The notes under the pieces are model-generated. The model made no database searches. It was not told the DNA's origin and saw only the letters and a list, made by a program, of their open reading frames with translations. Shown here one piece after another: positions 10,148 through 21,311 of a DNA stretch of 64,000 nt. The position numbers and the translations under genes are program-made. The number at the start of each line of letters is the position of its first letter. The stretch's first letter is position 1. Source of the DNA: Chamaecyparis obtusa (Eukaryota; Streptophyta; Pinopsida; Cupressales; Cupressaceae); the NCBI GenBank assembly GCA_027943335.1, contig BSBK01001161.1, positions 136,501 to 200,500 of the forward strand, in the 5' to 3' direction.

Positions 10148-11160
10148 TGTATGCACCCTAAAATGGTCGCCTAGACCTTGGGGCCCCATTTATTTCAATT
10201 TATCAACCCTGAATCATTTTGATCAATAATCAATATTTTCAACAATATCAATTTCTTGATCAAGTCTTAATTTCGATCATATATTGGATTTTTATCCTTG
10301 GGCTAACCATTTATCCTAAGTCTTTATCTAATTAAAAGGAATATTTCCTCCCCTTTTAATTAAATAAAAAGCCCACCTTTTCATCTTATCCTAAGTTGCA
10401 CAAATAAAGCATTATTCTTATTTTATAAAAAAGAGAAAAGCACTTTTTGTCTCATATGGACATAAAGTCAACTCCTATTTTCTTATTGGAGGATACTTGT
10501 GCACATGGATTGCTCCTCTTTCAAGCCCCACCACTGATTAAGACTTTTTGCCTCTTAATCTCAATGGTCCATTTCACCTCATTTATTATAAAAGGAGAGC
10601 TCTCTCCTTCATTTGCATCCACTTATTTTATGCTAATGTTATGCTACAGGTTTTAGGTGCATTTGGAGTTTGAAGACATTGAAGACTTGTTGGATTTCAT
10701 TGTAGTTGCATATTTGCTTTCATAGTTGCATGATAATGGCATTCTTAGTATAGATTTTCTTTTATGCAATAGAATAAGCTCACATAGTCTAAATAGGAAG
10801 GATTTGTAATCCATTGCTATTTCCATTTCATAGCTTAGTTTGTACTTCCATTTTCATAGCATAGCTTGCACATTTGCATCTTCATTTTAGTTGCATTGCA
10901 TTGCATTTCATAGTGATTCTTGGAGATATTGGCATTGTTGCCCTTGTCTTCATTGGAATCTCTCATTGTGTGGTTGACTAGCAAGGTCACAAGTTTGTAG
11001 CTCTAGCTGAGAGAAAATCTATAGCCTTGCAACTCCATGCATAGAGAGCTATGAGCCACTTTGTGAGGCCTCATTCTTGAGCAACCTTGCATATAATGGT
11101 TAATAGAAGTGCACCATTTTAGTGTGTACAAGTTTATTCTTTCCATTGTGTTCACATTGT
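10148..11160 (+). repeat. 3' LTR of Tat-1
   Basis: It begins with TGTATGCACC directly after the polypurine tract. It contains a TATA box (10587-10595) and, some 180 bases further, an AATAAG poly(A)-like signal. The 5' LTR is outside the window, so the right border was inferred from the point where flanking element B becomes readable; the uncertainty is about 20 bases. Confidence 0.7.
10587..10595 (+). promoter_or_regulatory. TATA box in the Tat-1 LTR
   Basis: TATAAAAGG lies in the middle of the LTR, the normal place for the U3 promoter. It would drive transcription starting near 10620. Position relative to LTR start and poly(A)-like signal is consistent. Confidence 0.65.
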
Positions 11161-11947
11161 CACTCCAGTCAACTGTGTAAGGAAATCTTCTCAAAATGTG
11201 AAAAAACATATAGGTTATCAGAGATGAAAACCTAATCTGTGTGTACTTAGCCTTCTTAATCTTTTCTAAGTTCTCAAACAACTAAATTCTCAGAATTTCA
11301 CATAGGTCTACTTCTTTCTTCTTAATACACATAAGATAAGCTACATGAACCATTCCTGTAGCCATGTCATCTTCCCTTGAACTACAACAGAATTTAGTTG
11401 TTAAGATCTTGCAAAGGTACCTAACATCATCTTGCTTAATCTTACTTATCACAATTCCTCTACCATTATAACTAGATCCAGTGTTGTCTAAGATAATCTT
11501 TCTCATGTTCTTTTCATTCAGTGGAATCTCTCCAACTTTTGATAATCCAGTAACATCATGAATTAGGTCGACAGTTATATCAATAACTCTATCCTCCATC
11601 CAGAATTTCCCATTGTGGATTCTACTTAAAATGATCTTGGTACATTCCTCATCATCAAATTCATACTTCATGGAATAATTAATAATTTCATTGTTCTCTA
11701 GGTGCCCATAAGCTGGTTTAACTGACATGTCTTGATTATACAATTTCCTTTAATCATCATTAAAATCTGCATCTCCCAAGGTTTCAAACTTGTAACCTAA
11801 ATATCCTTTAACATTCTCAATGTGTAATACTCCATCTGGTATGGATGATAGTGCTAGTCTGTCATCAATTTCAGCTAGTTCTACTGGTTCTTTCTTAATC
11901 TTAGGTCTATTCTTATTCTTAACATTATGAACCATAGAAATATCCAT
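11161..11947 (-). pseudogene. ORF2 of element B: uncharacterised protein, N-terminal part
   Basis: I do not recognise this protein. It reads from an ATG at 11947 through a stop near 11750 and a second near 11280 up to the Tat-1 border. Conserved segments shared with D and E are VLHIENVKGYL, then SRIHNGKFW, ITVDLIHDVTGL, the block DLCEILR, and FSSLITYMFFHIL. It has no catalytic signature that I can name. A distant relation to the domain annotated as putative plant transposon protein is possible from its general layout but was not demonstrated. It lies downstream of ORF1 in the same orientation, as in D. Confidence 0.65.
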
Positions 11948-12373
11948 CTTATCAACTGATTAAAGATCAAAAAATACCTCAACTTTGCAAATCTAGGGTT
12001 TCGGTATGATCGGCGCTGCAAACTGCTTCCAAAATTCTTCAAATCATCCTCAACTCACTTTTTCTTCTTTCAAATCTCTTTTCAATTGCTTTGAAATTGT
12101 AATAACTCCAATTTTGACCTAATAACACTTCACATTAACTCGATCTGACATCGCATTCATTCATTTTGCCGCTATAACCTCAAAAAACTATTTCTGCAAA
12201 CCTACAACCATAAAACTTTTTGTGACCTCGCAAAACATAATATTTTCTTTTGTGCACTTAACCATAGCATTAGTACAACATAAAAAACCTATATCTAACT
12301 ATGCAAAACTTAACTCATTCAAATTCCTAATCTACACTAATCTTAAGTCCTAAACTACAGAAACTTACATAAT
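11948..12373 (-). other. Spacer between ORF2 and ORF1 of element B
   Basis: AT-rich sequence without an open frame or recognisable motif on either strand. It separates the two coding regions of element B. Confidence 0.5.
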
Positions 12374-13663
12374 TTAAGTACTTAAAGAAGGGTTAGGTAA
12401 AGATTCATCCTTACCATCAGATACATTACCTTCTTAACTACTTTTAGTGCTGAATATACCTCCTTGATCTATGCCTTTATCAAATTTTACTTCATCTTTA
12501 TTGCTACAACAACCTTTCTCTTTGTTTCCTGCATTTTCATTCCTTCTTGCATTGTTCCTAGGGTTAGGGTTATGATGATAACCTCCATTGTTCATTCTGT
12601 AAACTCTTGTTGAGTGACCAAACTTGTTGCATATCTGACAAATGATTCCATTGTTTCCAAATCTCTATCCTTGCTGGTTAATCTGTGACCTGCAATTTCT
12701 AGCAATATGTCCTACTTTGTTGCATCTAAAACATACTACCACTTTTTTTTTATTCATTTCTTCAATAGATCTCTTATCTACATTGTTATTATTCCCAATC
12801 ATTCTATTATCATAATTATTCAAAATTACTTTAGGTCTTCTACATTCATTAGCTCTATGTCCAAGACCATGACAATTATAACAATGTCCATTAAGAGGTT
12901 TAAATTTCTTACCTGTGCAATCTCTCTTCATGTGCCCAATAGTATTACAAATAAAACATCTACCTTTGAATTCTCTTTTCATACCTTTAGATGATTCTTC
13001 CTATTTTGATTCTTCTTGCTTTGATTCATCTTTCTCTCTAGGTGGTTCTTCTTTAGGTGGATCTTCCAACGTGTTCTCATCTAGCTTCATTTCCTCCATA
13101 CTTTTAGATGTCTTCAGATCTGGCTTCTTACTTTCATGATTTGTTCTAAACATACTAAATCCAAATCCAGTCTTATCAAAGAATGGTTCTCCAAAAGAAA
13201 TTTTTTTTTCAGTCCTATCACCATTAGAATATAGCCTTTCAAGTTGTTTAGATTGAGTCAATTCACCTTTTACAATTTTATTATACTTCTCAAGTTCTGC
13301 ATACTGCACTTTTAATTTTTCAGATTCGAATGTTACCTTTTCAAATCTTGATCTCAGATCTTCATTCTTAATTTTCACTTTTTCATTATCAGATCTCAAA
13401 TTTCCATCTTTCATACTAAGCTTCAGATTTACTATCTTTAGTTCATGCTTAAGGATCTCATTTTCTTTTTCTAATTCATCACAATCTTCAACAAGAATAT
13501 CAGATTCCTTTTCAGATTTTAGATCTTTAATCTTACCTTTTAATTTGTCAATAACATTCTTTGCATCTTCATACTTTCTTCTTAAGGAGTTTCTTGCATC
13601 AATAAGCATATCAATCTATTCAAGAGCTTCTTCAAGATTCTTCTGAAGTTGATCCATATCCAT
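12374..13663 (-). pseudogene. ORF1 of element B: coiled coil plus CCHC zinc knuckles (Gag-like)
   Basis: One frame of 430 codons runs from ATG (13663) to TAA (12374), with internal stops near 13618, 13000, 12664 and 12438, and no frameshift. Residues from about 15 to 200 are Lys/Glu/Leu-rich and have heptad character (for example EKENEILKHELK), predicting a long coiled coil. Three intact zinc knuckles follow: CFICNTIGHMKRDC, CYNCHGLGHRANEC and CFRCNKVGHIARNC. A fourth, CQICNKFGHSTRVY, has lost its last cysteine. The architecture suggests an RNA-binding structural protein. It does not resemble the copia Gag of elements A and C apart from the knuckles. Confidence 0.8.
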
Positions 13664-13720
13664 AGAGATCTTAATCAAGCTTCTAAGCTTTCCTTGAATG
13701 TTCCTTCTCTGAGTAACTGG

Positions 13721-13732
13721 GCTCTGATAACA
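13721..13732 (-). promoter_or_regulatory. Primer binding site of element B
   Basis: The minus strand reads GTTATCAGAGC after CTAACA and ATT. That is one base away from the initiator-methionine tRNA site GGTATCAGAGC used by copia A and the chromodomain element. Confidence 0.75.
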
Positions 13733-13734
13733 AT

Positions 13735-14750
13735 TGTTAGAAATAGGATATACTGAGAGGGGGGGGTGAATCAGTATTTCACAAACTTTTACTTTTGCCC
13801 ACTTAGAGATATAACAGATTACTTTAGGGCATACAAAGATTATCAACCTAATTAATAGACATAGCAGTAAATAGAAAGAACTCATAACACATGATATGAT
13901 CTCAAGGAAACCCTAGCCAAGGGAAAACCCTGGTGGGGATGGTACCCACAAATATCACTAATCAAAAGTATCTTGTTAGGGATATTGGACCATGTTAAGA
14001 GTCTATTTATAATGTATAGTAGATCTATCCTGGTTAAAGGACTTTAGGCCTTGTTAGAAGCCTTAACCCTATTAGGAGTTAGATTACAAAACCTGATCAC
14101 CAGCTGAGCTCACTACCCAAATATGTAATACAAAATATTTTTGACTATAATATGGTACTACTTAAAACTTTTCATCAATAGCCTTTGCTCCTATCACAAT
14201 ATACAACTTTTGTAAATTATCCTTTTCTTTCTTTTCACAAAAAAAACATCATACTCATTACATTTCAATTATGCCTAATATATGAGTTATTAGAGCTAAT
14301 AACTTCATATGGTCAGCTTCCAAAATCTTTATCCAAGGATAAAAATCTAGGATGTCATCCCTTCATAATGTTAAGTCATTATTTTGAAAAGCAAAATAAT
14401 CCCTTAACTCTTTCGCTAATACTGTCTTCAAAGTTGTTCAATCTACAAAACTGTCTTTGGTAAACTTTGAATAACTTTGTCTGTAATGCTCCAAAATTTA
14501 TGCGCACTAAGATGGGGTATCCTCATACTCTATAGAAGCTTTAGTTAACTACGCAAACAAAAAAATTACTCCAGTGGACGTCGCCAACTAAATCTTCATC
14601 GGGTGCTCTATCAGGATCACTGTATCCATACTTGGACAATTTCTTCCTTCAACTTGCCATACTTGCATTCTAGATTTTGTGCTCTCAATAGAGATCATAT
14701 GTTTCCATAATGACAACATCTATGCATCCACATTAGCCAAATTTCTAACA
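13735..14750 (-). repeat. 5' LTR of element B
   Basis: The 1016-bp LTR is bounded by the inverted termini TGTTAGAAAT and ATTTCTAACA. A G-run (13753-13761; C-run on the coding strand) lies close to its 3' end, as in the other copia-type LTRs here. On its right it abuts, without any gap, the remaining 212 bases of the 5' LTR of copia A. Confidence 0.78.
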
Positions 14751-14962
14751 CATCATTCCCACCGGGGCTTACTCTTTAATCAAGAGGTTCCCTAGTCAAC
14801 ATATCTTGTGACATTGTGTTATTGTGTATGAATATCTTTTTATGGTTGGTAATTATATTGCTTATATGGTTTAATGCTGTTGAAGATGATAAAATTTATA
14901 ATTATAAGATAATTGATTCACCCCCACCACTTAGTTATCTTGGTGGACTTTACTTTCTAACA
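14751..14962 (+). repeat. 5' LTR of copia A (last 212 bases)
   Basis: Begins in mid-LTR at CATCATTCCCACC and ends CTTTCTAACA before the PBS. It aligns with 42280-42490 of the 3' LTR. The missing part was displaced by insertion of B. Confidence 0.88.
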
Positions 14963-14964
14963 AT

Positions 14965-14975
14965 TGGTATCAGAG
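14965..14975 (+). promoter_or_regulatory. Primer binding site of copia A
   Basis: TGGTATCAGAG is an exact match to the 3' end complement of initiator methionine tRNA, two bases after the LTR. Confidence 0.9.
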
Positions 14976-15018
14976 TGGCAGGTCCTTGAAAAAGAAGTTT
15001 AATAGCTTAAAGAGATCC

Positions 15019-16083
15019 ATGGTGAATTTCAGGAAAGAAAGCCCTAAGTTTGATGGAGTAAATTTTGATAGCTATAAAGAAAAGATGAAGACACACCTAC
15101 TATGTTTAGAACTAGGTTATTGGTTAATTACAAAGAATGATAAGACTATCATTGAAGAGGACAATCTTGAAACATGTAATGTTGATGAGAGAGATCTATT
15201 CATGTGTAACATACTTGCAAGAGAAGCACTTTTGATAGCACTTCCAGAGAATGAGTACAGTCAAGTAAAATGTTTGAAAAAGTCTCATAAAATTTGGAAA
15301 GCTTTACACTCTACTTTTGAAGGTGATGAACATGCAAAAAGAGTTAGATTACATAATTGGATATGTGCATTTGAAGATATAAGAATGTTGGAAGATGAAT
15401 CTATTAGAAGTTATATTGGTAGAATGTCAAAAATCATTACAGGTATAAAATCTTCTGGAAGAACAAAGATAGAGAATGAAGTGATATGGAAAATTTTGAG
15501 GACATTGACTCCTGTATTTAAGTAGACAACACAGATGATTGAACAAGGCATACCTTGTACAACAAAATTTACAAGAGAGACTCTTCTTGGAAGATTGGAA
15601 GTAGAAAAAATGAACCTAAGATTATAAGGAGACTTACCTAGAATGGAGACAACATTCAGTGCTCTTAGTGTTTTCTCTGCTTTGTTAAGAAGCATCAATG
15701 TGAGCGGAGATTATGCTGGCAGCAGAAGATCTAGAAATGAAGAAGACAAGAAGATTGAAGAAGGTATTGCCTTGCCTGTGAAAAGAGAACCAGATGGTAA
15801 GAAAATATTTAAATGTTTGACTTGTCAAGAATATGGTCATTTTGCATCTAAATGTCCTAAGAGAGCTAAAAATTACAGAAACAATTTCAAATCTAGAAGG
15901 TCTAAGGAATTTTATTATGATAATGATGAAGATCTTGAAGCTAGTATAGAAAGAACTTTAAGTGAAAGTGATACTGAGAATAATGATGACATAGGATTTG
16001 TAGCAATTAAAGAAGAGAATCCTAAAATTGATGTTAAGGAAGAAAAAGCCTTAGTTTCTCAAGTTGAAAAGAAAGCTGATTGA
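15019..16083 (+). pseudogene. gag: Copia Gag (capsid and nucleocapsid), element A
   Basis: The ATG at 15019 was chosen because it gives MVNFRKESPKFDG, which aligns with the start of copia C (MAYFRKESPKSDG). The capsid-like region (to about codon 170) contains HKIWKALHSTFEGDEHAK, typical of the UBN2 family of copia Gag. A TAG at about 15525 and a TAA near 15627 break the frame. The single zinc knuckle CLTCQEYGHFASKC lies near 15817-15858. An acidic tail leads into the protease. Gag would assemble the cytoplasmic particle and bind element RNA. Confidence 0.88.
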
Positions 16084-17471
16084 ATTATAGATAGTGGTTG
16101 TTCACATCATATGACTAGAGACATGAAGAAGTTCATAAAGTTTAATGAATATGATGGAGGAGTTGTTAGAGTTGGAAAGACTAATACTGATGATGTTTAT
16201 TTTGTGGATGGATTGAAACATAATCTTTTGAGTGTTGGATAGTTAGTTGATAAGGGATATCAAGTTTGGTTTACTGAGAAAACCTGTGTGATAAAGGATA
16301 AAGATGGAGATCTTATTAGAACTAGATGTAGAGCCAGAGGTAATGTATTTCAGTTGAATCCTACTGAGATGATATGTTTGATTAATAAGATTGATCACAG
16401 TTGGTTATGGCATAGAAGGTTTTGTCATATAAACTTTGAAAACATTGTGAAAGTAAGTACTACACTTGCAGTAAGAGATTTACCAAAAATTATGAAGCCT
16501 ATAACATGATTTGAAAAGAATGTGTAATGGCTAAATAGAAGAGAAGTTCTTTTCCTAGTAAGAAGTTTACATCTACAAAGAAGCTAGAGATTGTTCATCC
16601 AGATTTGAGCGGTCCTACCAGGACTAGAGGATTCTATGGAGAAATGTATTTTATGATTCTTGTTGATGATTTTACAAAAATGATGTGGATTGCGTCTCTT
16701 AAAGAAAAATATGAAACATTTGATAAGTTTAAGATTGTTAAGAATAAAGTTGAGAATGAATCTGGAATGAAGATTAAATGTTTGAGATCTTATAGAGGTG
16801 GAGAATTTACTTCTAGAGGGTTTAACACCTTTTGTGAAAAAAATGGCATTAAAAGATAGTATTCAGCCCCTAGAACACTTGAACAAAATAGAATTGCAGA
16901 AAGAAGAAACAGATTAGTGACTGAAGCAGCAAGAGCTATGTTCTTTGAAAATGATTTGGCAAAGATATTTTGGAGAGAAGAAGTGAACACAATAGTGTAT
17001 ACAATGAACATAGTACAAATCATAACAGATACAGACAAGACACCTTATGAATTATGGTTTGGACATGCACCCTCAGTTAAGTATTTTAGAATTTTTGGAA
17101 GCAAATGTTATATAAAGAGAGATGATGATATTGGAAAGTTTGATCCTAGAAGTGATGAAGGTACATTTCTTGGATATTCTTTGAAAAGAAAAGCATATAG
17201 ATGTTTCAATAAAAGAACTAAGACTATTGTTGAAAGTGCAAATGTTAAAGTTGATGAGAAGTTCAAAATTTAGGAAAGAATGCTTGATTATGAATCTGAT
17301 GAAGAAGCTCATCCTAAACCTAATACTAGATCTACTAAATTATTTTATGAAACTAATAGTGATTTGTTAAATGAAAGCCATACTGAAGTCATTGAAGAAC
17401 CTATATCTGAAGAGAGATCTAAGATAGTGACACCTAGCAAGAGTTTGTTAAGAAATCATCCTTTTGAATAG
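16081..17471 (+). pseudogene. pol: Copia protease and integrase, element A
   Basis: The protease signature IIDSGCSHHMTRD is at 16084-16124, after a TGA where copia sequences normally have tryptophan. About 18 codons present in copia C are missing after RVG. The linker DGLKHNLLSVG and the integrase zinc region (WLWHRRFCHINFENI) follow. In the catalytic core the second aspartate is lost: the motif reads LRSYRGGEF where copia C has LRSDRGGEF. The downstream core is also damaged (EQNRIAERRNR). TAG codons replace glutamines at several positions, for example near 16240, 16540 and 16857. This integrase could not act even without the stops. Confidence 0.87.
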
Positions 17472-18892
17472 ATTATTGGGAGCATCAAAATAGGAGTTCT
17501 AACTCGAAATAAGGCACAAGAATAGTTATGTTTGATTTCTAAAATTGAACCTAAGACTACTAATGAAGCTTGTGAAGATGAAAGTTGGACTAATGTTATG
17601 AAAGAAGAACTAGATCAGATTGAAAAGAACAAGACATGGGAATTGGTCCCTAGACCTAAAGACAAGAATGTTATTGGAACTAAATGGGTATTCAGAAACA
17701 AGATGAATGAACAAGGAGAAGTAGTAAGAAACAAAGCAAGATTGGTATGTAAGGGTTACTCAAAAAAAAGGAATTAACTATGAAGAAACCTTTGCACCTA
17801 TTGCAAGAATTGAAGTAGTAAGAATGTTTTTGGCATATGCAGCTTACAAGAAATTCAAAGTATATCAGATGGATGTGAAGTCAGAATTTTTGAATGGAGA
17901 ATTGGAAGAAGTCTACATTGAGTAGCCTGAAGGTTTTCCTTTAACTCAAGAAGGAGACATGGTATGTAAATTGAAGAAAGCTTCATATGGACTTAAACAA
18001 GCACCTAGAACTTGGTATGCAAGACTGGATAAGTATTTGTTAAAATTGAGATTTACAAAAGGAACAACTAATAGCAATCTATACACAAAAGAAACTGAAA
18101 ATGGTTTGTTAGTTATAGTTATTTTTGTTGATGACATTATCTTTGGAGGAGTAGATGAAGCTAGTGACAAATTTGCTGATGAAATGAAGACTGAATTTGA
18201 AATGAGTATGATTGGTGAGATGAAATACTTTTTAGGATTATAGATAACTCAAAACAATGATGGTATCTTTGTAAGTTAGACAAATTACTTGAATGACTTG
18301 TTGAAAAGATTTGGAATGGAGAATTGTAAACCAGTTGGAACACCCATGGTGACCGGACATAAGTTATCTATCACAGATGAGACTCTTGTAGTAGAATAGA
18401 AGAAATATAGATCTATGATTGGAGGATTGTAGTATTTGACTCATACAAGACTTGATATAGCACATTCAGTTGGAATTGTAGCAAGATTTCAAGCTGAACC
18501 TAGAGAATCACATTATGTAGTAGTAAAGAGGATACTAAGATATTTAAGAGGCACAATGGACTATGGACTATGGTATGAAAAATCTGATAATTTTACCCTA
18601 TGTGCATATACAGATGTTGATTGGGGAGGTAGTGTTGATGATAAGAAAAGCACCAGTGGTGGAGAATTTTTACTTGGAGGAAGATTAGTTTCTTGGCTAA
18701 GAAAAAAGAAGAGTTGTATCTCACAAAGCACAATAGAAGTAGAATATGTACCAACAACAAACAATTGTAACTAGATAATTTGGATGAAGCAAATGCTAAA
18801 GGATATTGTGATAAAATTTGTTGAGCCTATTTTCATACATTGTGACAACACTAGTACAGTTAATATGTCTAAGAATCTTATACTACATTCTA
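17472..18892 (+). pseudogene. pol: Copia reverse transcriptase and RNase H, 5' part, element A
   Basis: The RT begins with [19 protein letters not shown] (about 17638-17694). A frameshift occurs in an eight-A run at 17762-17769. After it come [18 protein letters not shown], then SYGLKQAPRTWY and the catalytic FVDDIIF (about 18123-18143). RNase H continues with the DWGGSVDDKKST block and ends at 18892 in the LILHS motif, where Tat-2 interrupts it. TAG replaces conserved glutamines at about eight places. The remainder of RNase H is at 40745-40921. Confidence 0.88.
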
Positions 18893-20235
18893 TGTGTGTG
18901 AATTTTGTACCTAGCTGTAGACACAACACTTCAGTAAAACATTAGAGGTTAGCTTAAATTTAAATTGTGCAATGAAATGAAAACTAATCTAACTAGATGC
19001 GAGTATGTATTCTTAGATTGGACCGAGATCAGTGACCTTGACGACACCTAAACGAAGGATTTGAATGCAAAATCTAGATATGAATTGGATGCAAATTAAT
19101 GTTTTTTTTTTTTGGTTTTTCTATGCAATAATATGAGAAATTTGATATGAAATCTAATCTATATGAAAAACTGATATGCAATACAATTAATCTAACAATG
19201 ATATGTTAAAATATGAATGATCTCACAAAAGTTGTTGATTCGCAAAAGAAGCTTCAATTCTTCAGATACCAATTCACCAGCATAAGTTTGCAAATTCTGA
19301 GATATGATTATGAAGTCTAATCTATATGAAAAACTAATATGCAATACAATTAATCTAAGAATGATATGGTAAAAATGAATGATCTCACAAAAGTTTTTGA
19401 TTCGCAAAAGAAGCTTCAATTCTTCAGATACCAATTCGCCAGCATAAGTTTGCAAATTCTGAGATATGATTATGAGGAGCTGAGCCTTGATTTTATAGAA
19501 ATCCAGGGCTTTGGACGTGCATGGAAAAAGCCATAAATCACTTAGATAAACTCAGGTTGATTTTTGAGTTATCAAAGAATAAAACATAATTAATTCACAA
19601 AATCATGCAAAAGCATACAAAAATAGCTTTTTAACTCAAATCAGAGTTGAGTTTATTTTTAAAACAACTTGAATTGATTTTTTGATTTCAAGTATAACTA
19701 TTTTTTGGATGTGCATAATAATTACGAATTAAATAAATAAATAAAGTGATTTATTTCCAACTTAACTGATTTTAAAAATAAAACAATTGATTTATGAGTT
19801 AATCAATTATTAAATCAAACTTTTATTTCAAAATAATATCATTGAATATGACAACTTGCTTTAATTAATTAAATAAGAATTTAATCAATTAATGATAGGA
19901 ATTTTGATTTATTGTCAAATTTAAATAATAATAATTAGGAATAAATATAATTAAATTCAATTAAATAATTAAGTGGCAGCATTAAATCTAATTAATTAAA
20001 TATTTAGAATATTCAATTAATCAAACTTTAGTGTAAATAGGATTTATCATAAAATAATTATTAAATTAAAGATAATTAAGATGATTAGGAATATTCCTCG
20101 ATGCAAAATTTGAGATAATCAATTAGGATTTGATGATGTTCAGATGTGCCTTAGGTTATGACTTCGATGTGAATTTCATTCGATGTGCCACTATAGGAGG
20201 TTAATGAACTTATAGCCCATTTTTGGGGTATTACA
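18893..20235 (-). repeat. 3' LTR of Tat-2 (LTR1)
   Basis: On the minus strand it begins TGTAATACCCC and ends CACACACA, giving 1343 bases. It is about 35 bases shorter than the other three copies, chiefly because it lacks a 24-base segment present in LTR2 near 35558. A TATA box (TATAAAA on the minus strand) is at 19491-19497. Confidence 0.88.
19149..19470. repeat. Internal tandem duplication of about 160 bp in the Tat-2 LTR
   Basis: The block from TGAAATCTAATCTATATG to the AAATTCTGAGATATGATTATGA stretch occurs twice in direct succession (about 19149-19310 and 19311-19470). The same doubling is present in all four LTR copies (for example 35727-36050), so it predates the array. It lies just downstream of the TATA box in the element's orientation, in the transcribed part of the LTR. 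Confidence 0.85.
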
Positions 20236-20250
20236 TTTTGCCCCTCTTTG
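20236..20250 (-). promoter_or_regulatory. Polypurine tract of Tat-2
   Basis: The minus strand reads CAAAGAGGGGCAAAA directly before the LTR start TGTAATACC. It matches the tract of Tat-1. Confidence 0.85.
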
Positions 20251-21311
20251 AATTGTTGTGCGAAGCGCAGTGGTTCAAAGATAGTCTATGTATGATATTG
20301 AAATTGATGTTTGAAATTTAAATTGATATGAAGCAGAAACTGAATGAAATTGATATGAAGATAATAGGTCCTGAATGACTAAAGATAATGTTAACTATAA
20401 CAACAATGAACTGATGATTGTGAAAAAGTGTCAAAACACCTGATTCCAAACCTTATGATTGTGAAGAAGTGAGTGACTGATTCCAGACCCAATTGTCGAT
20501 AAGAATCACATTGGTATCACATCTGAACCCTTCAGTTTCTGAAGAACCAAGGAAATAACACAATTAAACTGATAGTTACAAAAAATGATACAATTTACAA
20601 GATTAAGAGAATACCATATTGATATGGATCTTGATGAATCTAATATGCCCCGAGTGATGATTGATTTTCCCCAAGCAATGAGGTCTTTTTGATGAATCAG
20701 CAACTAGACGTGGTTGTTGTCTTGATTACTGAGGAAGAATATGATTTCAATAAAGATATGATTTCAGATTTAGATTATAGACTTTGAATGATATGCAATA
20801 CCATGCCCCCTTTGGGATTAAAATTGAAATCTAAAAAGAAAAGTCAGCGTTGAATAGTTTAGAAGCATGTTAATTGATTTGAGAAGTGGTTAAACACATT
20901 TGAGAATGCATTCTGCATCAATTGGAGGTCTAGAAGACCAAGTTGGACTAGGTTTGACCATGAGTTGACCATAGTTGACCAAGTGGAAATTTTGATAGTT
21001 TGATGGAAGATAATCAATTAAGTTGAATACTAGATTTCAGTGATGATGGAAGGTCGATTAGGCAAGCAGTAGACCATCCAGGGTCCAAAAATTTTAAATC
21101 ACAATTTTGACATAGCAAATGATCTCAGATTTTAATTTTGATCTCGAAAATGGATTTAGAACGTCGAAATTAGCCAGGGGTGCAATTTTTGTGAAAAGCA
21201 AAGCACTTTTGAAAATTAGGTCAAAACCTATATAAAGGTTGGAAGGGTCATTTTCAATTCATTTCAACCTTTTGACTTTAGAAAACTTTGTGGAGCCCTC
21301 TGAGTGAGAAA
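20251..21311 (-). other. Internal region of Tat-2 between 3' LTR and PMD start
   Basis: The first 550 bases (to about 20803) recur in both mini-bodies (36828-37396, 38775-39365), so this is the pre-LTR end of the element body. The rest is the 5' flank of the plus-strand PMD gene, with a TATA-like CTATATAAAGG at 21230-21240. No coding frame is seen. Confidence 0.65.

Larger units (their letters stand above)
1..11160 (+). mobile_element. Ty3 Tat-lineage LTR retrotransposon (Tat-1), 5' end outside window
   Basis: The order is gag C-terminus/protease, G-patch-like segment, reverse transcriptase, RNase H, archaeal-type RNase H, integrase, a long non-coding stretch, an antisense PMD gene, a polypurine tract and the 3' LTR. 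Two RNase H domains in a row are a known hallmark of the Tat group of plant Ty3 elements. The 5' LTR, primer site and most of gag lie left of the window. The right end is placed near 11160, because beyond it the ORF2 of minus-strand element B becomes readable; the exact last base is not resolved. The element appears inserted inside B. Several stop codons make it defective. Confidence 0.85.
11161..14750 (-). mobile_element. Pol-less LTR element B (5' half), split by Tat-1
   Basis: Read on the minus strand, it has a 1016-bp 5' LTR (14750-13735), a tRNA-iMet-like primer site, a coiled-coil/zinc-knuckle ORF1 and the start of an unknown ORF2, which is cut by Tat-1. No protease, reverse transcriptase or integrase is seen. 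Its right border lies inside the truncated 5' LTR of copia element A, and the next five bases (CATCA) would be one copy of the target duplication; the other is outside the window. D and E belong to the same family. Confidence 0.75.

Noticed and set aside
14965..14975. Initiator-methionine tRNA-like sequence, also near 51771, 55117 and 62260
   Set aside because: These are primer binding sites next to LTR ends, only 11 to 12 bases long, with no tRNA cloverleaf around them.
19192..19455. 87-codon frame with an internal repeat
   Set aside because: It arises from the tandem duplication inside the Tat-2 LTR and is not conserved as protein in the other LTR copies.
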